From: Streptomyces sp. SN-593
GTDB taxonomy: Bacteria > Actinomycetota > Actinomycetes > Streptomycetales > Streptomycetaceae
Assembly (NCBI RefSeq): GCF_016756395.1
Contig: NZ_AP018365.1
Coordinates: 4,805,001 to 4,869,000 of the forward strand
DNA length: 64,000 nt
Direction: 5' to 3'
Of this stretch, positions 59,864-64,000 are shown one piece after another (positions within the stretch are counted from its first letter, which is position 1; each line of letters begins with the position of its first letter). The notes beneath the pieces are model-generated. The model did no database searches. It was not told where the DNA came from and was given only the letters and a program-made list of their open reading frames with translations. Position numbers and translations under genes: made by a program.

Positions 59864-61096
59864 CTACCCGATCCGCGCCGCGGCGGCCAGCACCGTCCGC
59901 GCCTGCAACTCCATCTGCTCGGGTATCGGCACCCACACCGCGTCCATCGCCGCGATCAGGTCCGCGGCACCGGCGTCCAGGCGCCGTTCCAGCCGCGCCC
60001 GCAGCCGGGCGGGCCCGCTGTCGGGGTCCTCGTCCAGCCGCGCCTCGTCGAGCAGCCGCAGCAGCATCCCGGCGGCGCGCAGCGGCGCCCGCCGCGCGGC
60101 GATGTCGCAGGCGGCCACGTGGGCCATGGTCAGCGGCAGCGACGCGTCCCGCCCGACCGCGTCGAAGTCCGCCGCGATGGCCGCCCACGCGCCGACCGCG
60201 TGCCGTGCGGCCCGCAGCAGCGGCCCGTCCGCGGCGTCGCCGAGCAGTTCCAGCGCCTGCCCGAACGCCTCCTCGCCGGTCGCCCCCTCGTTGCGCAGCC
60301 GCGCCGCCAGCACGGCGAGGGCGTACTCCGGGTCCGGGTGCGGCTCGGCGTAGGCCACCCGCCGGGTCGCCCACATCGGCACCTCGACCCTCACCTCCGT
60401 CCCGCCGTACCGCTGCCCGGCCGCCGGCGTCACGAACAGGCCGGGCCCGGCGCCCCGCGAGGCCAGCGCCTCGTACGTGCCGGCCTGCACCGGGATGTCG
60501 AGTTCGGCCGCGCTCTTGCCGAACGGCTCGGCCAGTCCCGGCACTTCGGCCGACAACCGCACCCAGGCGCCCCCCACGTCGGTGCCGTGCAGCGAGCAGC
60601 TCAGCACCGGGCGCAGTTCGGCGACGAGGGCGGACAGCGCCAGTGTCTCGGGGAGTCCGCCGACCGGGGCGAGCAACGAGTCGGCCGCATGCGGGTGTTC
60701 GGTGCCGGCCGGCCGGTAGGTGTGCCGGAAGTGCACCGCGGGCGGCCGTCGCCCGGCCGGCCCCCGCTCGTTCAGGAGCGCGCCGTCGGGGTCGAGGCAG
60801 AGCAGGAAGTCCCAGGTCAGACCAGCCGCCTTGAGTCGGCGGCGGTCGTGGACGGCCTGCTCGGCGAGCCACAACGCGGCGCCGCAGCCCGCCGGCTCGT
60901 CGCAGTTCGCGCCGGCCACCACCAGCACGTGGCGGTCGCAGCCGCGCGGGGCGCCGACGGACAGCAGCCACAGCGGCTGACCGGACCGGGACTCGCCGGC
61001 CAGCCGCATCCGGCACAGGTCCGGGTGGCGCAGCGTCAGCATCCGGGCCGCCGCGGCGACGCCCGCCACCGTCGGAAACGCGTCTGGCCCCCGCAT
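59864..61096 (-). CDS. M14-like zinc carboxypeptidase, paralogue B (ligand lost)
   Basis: A 410-residue paralogue of the neighbouring peptidase, alignable along its length (both share PSVAGV/PTVAGV starts, FLLCLDPDGA, VHFRH-like and FEVPMW/VEVPMW segments). Zinc-ligand Glu67 and His170 remain, but the first ligand His is Asn64 (AGANCDEPAG). Predicted E238 is kept. The ATG follows GAAGGAGCG. If zinc binding needs all three ligands it is inactive; Cys65 next door could substitute. It lies 260 bp upstream of paralogue A on the same strand. Confidence 0.82.
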   Translation of the reverse strand: MRGPDAFPTVAGVAAAARMLTLRHPDLCRMRLAGESRSGQPLWLLSVGAPRGCDRHVLVVAGANCDEPAGCGAALWLAEQAVHDRRRLKAAGLTWDFLLCLDPDGALLNERGPAGRRPPAVHFRHTYRPAGTEHPHAADSLLAPVGGLPETLALSALVAELRPVLSCSLHGTDVGGAWVRLSAEVPGLAEPFGKSAAELDIPVQAGTYEALASRGAGPGLFVTPAAGQRYGGTEVRVEVPMWATRRVAYAEPHPDPEYALAVLAARLRNEGATGEEAFGQALELLGDAADGPLLRAARHAVGAWAAIAADFDAVGRDASLPLTMAHVAACDIAARRAPLRAAGMLLRLLDEARLDEDPDSGPARLRARLERRLDAGAADLIAAMDAVWVPIPEQMELQARTVLAAAARIG

Positions 61097-61161
61097 GACC
61101 GCTCCTTCGCTGCCGTCGCCCGCCGCCCCGCCGCGCGGCCGTGGCGGCACGTGCGGGGCGG

Positions 61162-61251
61162 TGCGTTGCCTGCGTTGCCTGCGTTGCCTGCTCTGCCGTG
61201 CGTGCCGTGCGTCCTGTGCGTGCCGTGCGTGCCGTGCGTGCCGTGCCCGTG
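61162..61251. repeat. 9-bp minisatellite, ten units
   Basis: Ten contiguous 9-bp units: TGCGTTGCC three times (61162, 61171, 61180), TGCTCTGCC, then GTGCGTGCC-type units to 61251. The period is exact. The array lies between the M14 paralogue B start and the flavin reductase stop. One forward frame reads Cys-rich (CLRCLRCLL), which is a consequence of the repeat; no start or ribosome site supports it as a gene. Confidence 0.88.
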
Positions 61252-61345
61252 GTGCGGACCGCGCCTGCCGTGCGCGGCGGGTGGCGGCGCGTTCGGTCGA
61301 CGGTGGCGCGCCCCGCCCCAGCGTCGGCGGGTGGCCCCACGGGTG

Positions 61346-62089
61346 TCAAGAGCGCCCGGCGGCCTGCCCGGCGGCGTGCGAACGGGCGATGTCGGGCCCG
61401 CGGTACAGCTCCTCGGGGATGCTCGCCAGCGTGGACTCCCGCAGCCGCCCGCCGAGTCCGTACAGTTCCTGGAAGCTCATCAGCAGGGGACGCCACCGGT
61501 CGGGGTCCACGCGGTCGCGCGTGCCGGGCATCCGGATCGCGTCGTGCACGAAGACCCGCTGCACCCGCGCCTCGAAGACCATGACGCCGCCGCGCTGCCG
61601 CGGGTCGTCCTCGGCGAGCGGGTGCGCGGCCTCGACCACCGCCTCCATGGCCACCGGGCACTGCGCCGCGCGGGGCGGCCGCACGGTCTGCGAGCCGACC
61701 GGGGTGAGGCCCGCCCGCGCGAACTTCTCCTTGTGGAACCGGTACCCGCGCCGGTGCTTGCGCTCGGGCACGGGGTCGCGGCCGGTGGTCAGCGCGAGCG
61801 CGTCCACGGCGGAGGCGAGCGAGTCGTCCGGCAGGTTCAGCACGCACTCGCCGGTACGCAGCAGGTTCCGCGCGGTCTGGGACCCCGCGCCGAGGCCGAG
61901 CACGGCCCGCCAGCCGAGCCAGAAGGCCGACGACATCGGCGCGAGGTTCGCGCTGCCGTCCTCGTTCTCGGTGGAGAGCAGCACCACCGGGGTGCCGAAG
62001 TAGAGGATGCCGGGTTCGATCCGGGTGTGGGCGGCGGCGGGACCGCCGGGGCGGCCGCCACCGGTGGTCCGGTCGTTCTGCGTGGTCAT
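61346..62089 (-). CDS. Flavin reductase-like FMN-binding protein
   Basis: A 247-residue protein with the split-barrel flavin reductase fold. GTPVVLLSTENEDGSANLAPMSS (landmark) and the FMN-contact segment GSQTARNLLRTGECVLNLPDD match this family of flavin reductases and related oxidoreductases. The C-terminus adds about 60 residues of helix-rich sequence (WRPLLMSFQELYGLGGRL). It might supply reduced flavin to an unseen monooxygenase. ATG at 62089; upstream lies a 16-bp minisatellite. Confidence 0.86.
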   Translation of the reverse strand: MTTQNDRTTGGGRPGGPAAAHTRIEPGILYFGTPVVLLSTENEDGSANLAPMSSAFWLGWRAVLGLGAGSQTARNLLRTGECVLNLPDDSLASAVDALALTTGRDPVPERKHRRGYRFHKEKFARAGLTPVGSQTVRPPRAAQCPVAMEAVVEAAHPLAEDDPRQRGGVMVFEARVQRVFVHDAIRMPGTRDRVDPDRWRPLLMSFQELYGLGGRLRESTLASIPEELYRGPDIARSHAAGQAAGRS

Positions 62090-62202
62090 GCGGCCAGTCT
62101 TTCCGCGGCGGCGGGGCGGCGCTGGCGGGAATCGGACGTCGCGTTCGCGCCGGGCGGCGGGAGCCGTGTTCCCGCGCGGGGGAGCACAGCCCGCCCGCGT
62201 GT

Positions 62203-62422
62203 CCGGTCAACGGGATCACGGTGCGGCGGGGCCACGGTGCGGCGGGCTTACGGTGCGGCGGGATCACGGTGCGGCGGGATCACGGTGCAACGGGCTCGCG
62301 GTGCCGCCGGGTTCCGGCGCTCCGGCCTTTCGGTGCGACAGGTCCACGGTGTCCCGGCCGCGCGGCACCACGACCCGACGGTGCAAGGGGCTCACCGCCC
62401 GGCGGCCCGGCGGTGCCTGACG
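62203..62422. repeat. 16-bp minisatellite, about 14 periods, decaying outward
   Basis: The core CGGTGCGGCGGG begins at 62219, 62235, 62251 and 62267 at exact 16-bp steps, then 62283 (CGGTGCAACGGG) and 62299 (CGGTGCCGCCGG). Degenerate copies stay in register at 62331, 62347, 62379 and 62411, and one with a 1-bp deletion lies at 62204. It fills most of the 367-bp gap (62090-62456) between the flavin reductase and saccharopine-type genes. Since 16 is not a multiple of 3, it is not coding. Confidence 0.9.
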
Positions 62423-62456
62423 GCCTGACGGGCCCGGCGCGTCCGGGTGCGGTGCG

Positions 62457-63662
62457 TCAGGGGGCGGCGCCGTCGAGGAGGAAGTCGAGGAGGAAGGTGC
62501 CGCCGGCCGCCTCGGCCAGTTCGGGACCGAAGAGCGCGCCGGGGGTGTGGGCGCCGGGCTTCGCCTCGCCGCGGGCGAGCCGGACGGCGACCTCGGCGGC
62601 CACGCAGGTCGTGAAGCCCATGCCGTCGCCCGCCCGCAGCCACCCTTCGCGGATGCGGCCGTCGGCGTCCTGGACCACGGCCCGCGCCCAGGAGAACTCC
62701 CGCTTCCGTGCGCTGTGTTCCACCTGGACCCGGGCGAAGCGGCGCTTCACCGCGGTGCCGATCGGCCGGCGGGCGAGCAGCAGGGCAGCGGCCGGCAGCA
62801 CCGCCCGGACCGCCCGGCCGGACGGCATCATGCCGGACGCGGCGACGACGAACGGCGCACCGCTGGCGCGGCGGGCCGCCACCAGTTCGCCGGACGGTCC
62901 GCCCGCGCCGTGGGCCGTCGAGCCGTCGGGCAGCGTGAACCGCTGGAAGTCGCCGCCGAGCCGGGCACGCACCAGCCGGCCTCCCTCGTAGCGCCGCCCG
63001 CCGACGGCGATCGCGTCCACGATGCTCGCCGCCAGGGCGGAGCCGATCGGACCGGGCTCGCCGTCGACCGCCGCCATCGCGTCGACCCTCACCCGCGCGG
63101 GGGCGGGCCGGCCCGCGCACATCTTCAGCACCACGCTCTCGGTCGCCAGGACGCCGAACCCGGCGCCGCTCACCAGGCAGCGGCCGTCGGCGGCGGCCTC
63201 GTCCTGCAACGCCAGCAGCCCCGTGACCGCGCGGAGTTCGTTGGCCAGGTCGAGGTAGTGGGTGCCCGGCGGGCACGCGCGGGCGATCGGCACCGCCGTC
63301 TCGGTGAACGGGCCGATCGTGTTGACCACCACGGCGTGCTCGGCGGCCGCGAGCCGCGCGGTGACGGCGGCGACTGCGGTGCCCGCCGGTGCGCGCCGGC
63401 GACCGCCACGGGTACCAGGGCCGCCACGGGCGCCTCGGCCGCGCCCCGCGCAGCCGGTCCCGCCCGGCAGGCCGCCGCCGTCCGTTCCGGCGGCCGGACC
63501 GACCACCACCGTCCGCGACGTCCCGCCGACCGACACGGCCACGTCGTCCAGCCGTGCCGCGTCCCGCCCCACCAGGACCAGCGGCGCGCCCGACGCCGCC
63601 AGCCGGCCGGCGATCGCGCGGCCGGTCCGTCCGGTCGCTCCCAGGACCCAGATCTCGTTCAT
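62457..63662 (-). CDS. Saccharopine dehydrogenase-like NAD(P)-binding protein
   Basis: A 401-residue oxidoreductase-like protein of the saccharopine dehydrogenase/enoyl reductase superfamily. The Rossmann motif is VLGATGRTGRAIAGRL at residues 6-21. VVNTIGPFTETAVPIARAC and the YLDLANELRA stretch are typical. A Gly/Arg-rich insertion (about residues 54-96) interrupts the Rossmann fold between strands and is absent in most relatives. Substrate unknown. It may be in one unit with the flavin reductase and M14 genes downstream, but long gaps make this uncertain. Confidence 0.82.
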   Translation of the reverse strand: MNEIWVLGATGRTGRAIAGRLAASGAPLVLVGRDAARLDDVAVSVGGTSRTVVVGPAAGTDGGGLPGGTGCAGRGRGARGGPGTRGGRRRAPAGTAVAAVTARLAAAEHAVVVNTIGPFTETAVPIARACPPGTHYLDLANELRAVTGLLALQDEAAADGRCLVSGAGFGVLATESVVLKMCAGRPAPARVRVDAMAAVDGEPGPIGSALAASIVDAIAVGGRRYEGGRLVRARLGGDFQRFTLPDGSTAHGAGGPSGELVAARRASGAPFVVAASGMMPSGRAVRAVLPAAALLLARRPIGTAVKRRFARVQVEHSARKREFSWARAVVQDADGRIREGWLRAGDGMGFTTCVAAEVAVRLARGEAKPGAHTPGALFGPELAEAAGGTFLLDFLLDGAAP

Positions 63663-63905
63663 GGTCTCCGCCCGCTCCGCCGTACCGCCCGTTTCGCCCG
63701 TAGGGCCTGCTCCGCCGTACCGCCCGCACCGGCCGTCCCGCGCGCCGCGCCGTCAGGACCGGCCGACCCCTGCTGCCACCTTGCGGGAGCCCGCTGCCAC
63801 CGGTCCGGTGAATGTTCCGGGAGGCGCGTCCCGGTTCGCGCATCACCGCAGCTCACCGGCCATGGAGGTGCCGCGACGGCCACACCGCCCCGCTACGCCG
63901 AACTC

Positions 63906-64000
63906 ATGACGGAACCGCCCGCCCCCGCCGGCGGCCCTGACCTGCGACGCGTCCGCCCCTCCGCCGCAGCCGAGCGCCGGGACCCCGGGCGGGCCGCGCC
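63906..64000 (+). CDS. Start of a gene cut by the window edge
   Basis: An ATG opens a frame running to the window end: MTEPPAPAGGPDLRRVRPSA, then AAERRDPGRAA. It is divergent from the saccharopine-type gene. The ERRDPGRAA stretch resembles the N-terminus of some TetR regulators just before their first helix, but too little is present to decide. Confidence 0.35.
   Translation, partial: MTEPPAPAGGPDLRRVRPSAAAERRDPGRAA

Noticed and set aside
61095..62003. A forward frame with a Cys-rich repeat segment (CLRCLRCLL)
   Set aside because: It is produced by the 9-bp minisatellite, has no ribosome site and continues antisense to the flavin reductase gene.
58311..62267. A 1318-codon open frame covering the M14 gene and far upstream
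   Set aside because: The upstream part is antisense or out-of-frame to two well-supported genes with their own starts, and reads as Arg/Ala/Gly-rich sequence. Only 58311-59603 is kept.

Overview
The window is a 64 kb piece of a very GC-rich actinobacterial chromosome, almost certainly Streptomyces or a close Streptomycetaceae relative. Grounds for this are the base composition, the actinomycete 23S/5S sequence at the left edge, and a run of Streptomyces core genes: glnR, the nickel regulator nur, rsiG, mycothiol synthase and pstSCAB next to ppk. From about 23.3 kb to 54 kb the gene order agrees with what I remember of the S. coelicolor core around SCO4137-SCO4184; this is recall, not an alignment.

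Layout. (1) 1-1.25 kb: 3' end of 23S rRNA, 5S rRNA and a strong terminator. (2) 1.27-8.9 kb: accessory genes, namely an acetyltransferase, a 565-residue secreted Ser/Ala/Gly-rich protein, a TetR-aromatic hydroxylase pair with a readable promoter and operator, a 2-hydroxyacid dehydrogenase and a LacI regulator. (3) 8.9-17.7 kb: a chromosomal type IV secretion-like locus. Six genes run leftward (pilin-like, VirB8-like, VirB6-like, VirB3/VirB4-N-like, VirB4-like ATPase, VirD4-like with a damaged P-loop), with a transglycosylase/NlpC fusion divergent. (4) 18-22.5 kb: a PAP2 protein without catalytic residues, a decayed fragment, an FAD oxidase lipoprotein, an 82-bp repeat block and a lipoprotein. 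(5) 22.6-33.6 kb: a CsoR regulator with its operator, then a phosphate island: DUF47-Pit, pstSCAB behind a three-unit PHO box, and a NUDIX-CHAD-ppk polyphosphate operon. (6) 34-42 kb: mshD with an MFS gene, an HtrA protease with its two-component system and 11-bp-phased boxes, a LacI regulator, and glnR. (7) 42-54 kb: sulfur and housekeeping genes: a MoaD-like protein, a cysteine-type leader peptide before a rhodanese, DUF1416, a DsrE protein, a 34-residue membrane peptide, nitrobindin, nur, ygfZ, dtd and rsiG. (8) 54-64 kb: an Eis-like acetyltransferase, a DapA paralogue beside asd, tandem M14 peptidase paralogues, a flavin reductase and a saccharopine-dehydrogenase-like protein, separated by 9-bp and 16-bp minisatellites.

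How the genes work together. The phosphate island couples phosphate uptake (Pit, Pst) to polyphosphate storage (Ppk, CHAD) under apparent PhoP control at pstS. The HtrA-response regulator-kinase block looks like an envelope-stress circuit in which the regulator would control the protease. The rhodanese leader suggests cysteine-responsive attenuation. RsiG links c-di-GMP to the sporulation sigma factor WhiG.

The most notable points are the secretion-like locus with its degenerate coupling ATPase, substitutions at ligand positions in otherwise conserved regulators (Nur H86 to Y, RsiG first motif Q to H), the PAP2 protein stripped of its active site, the M14 pair in which one copy has lost a zinc ligand, and the phased minisatellites. 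Functions rest on motif and family recognition by eye; no search was run.
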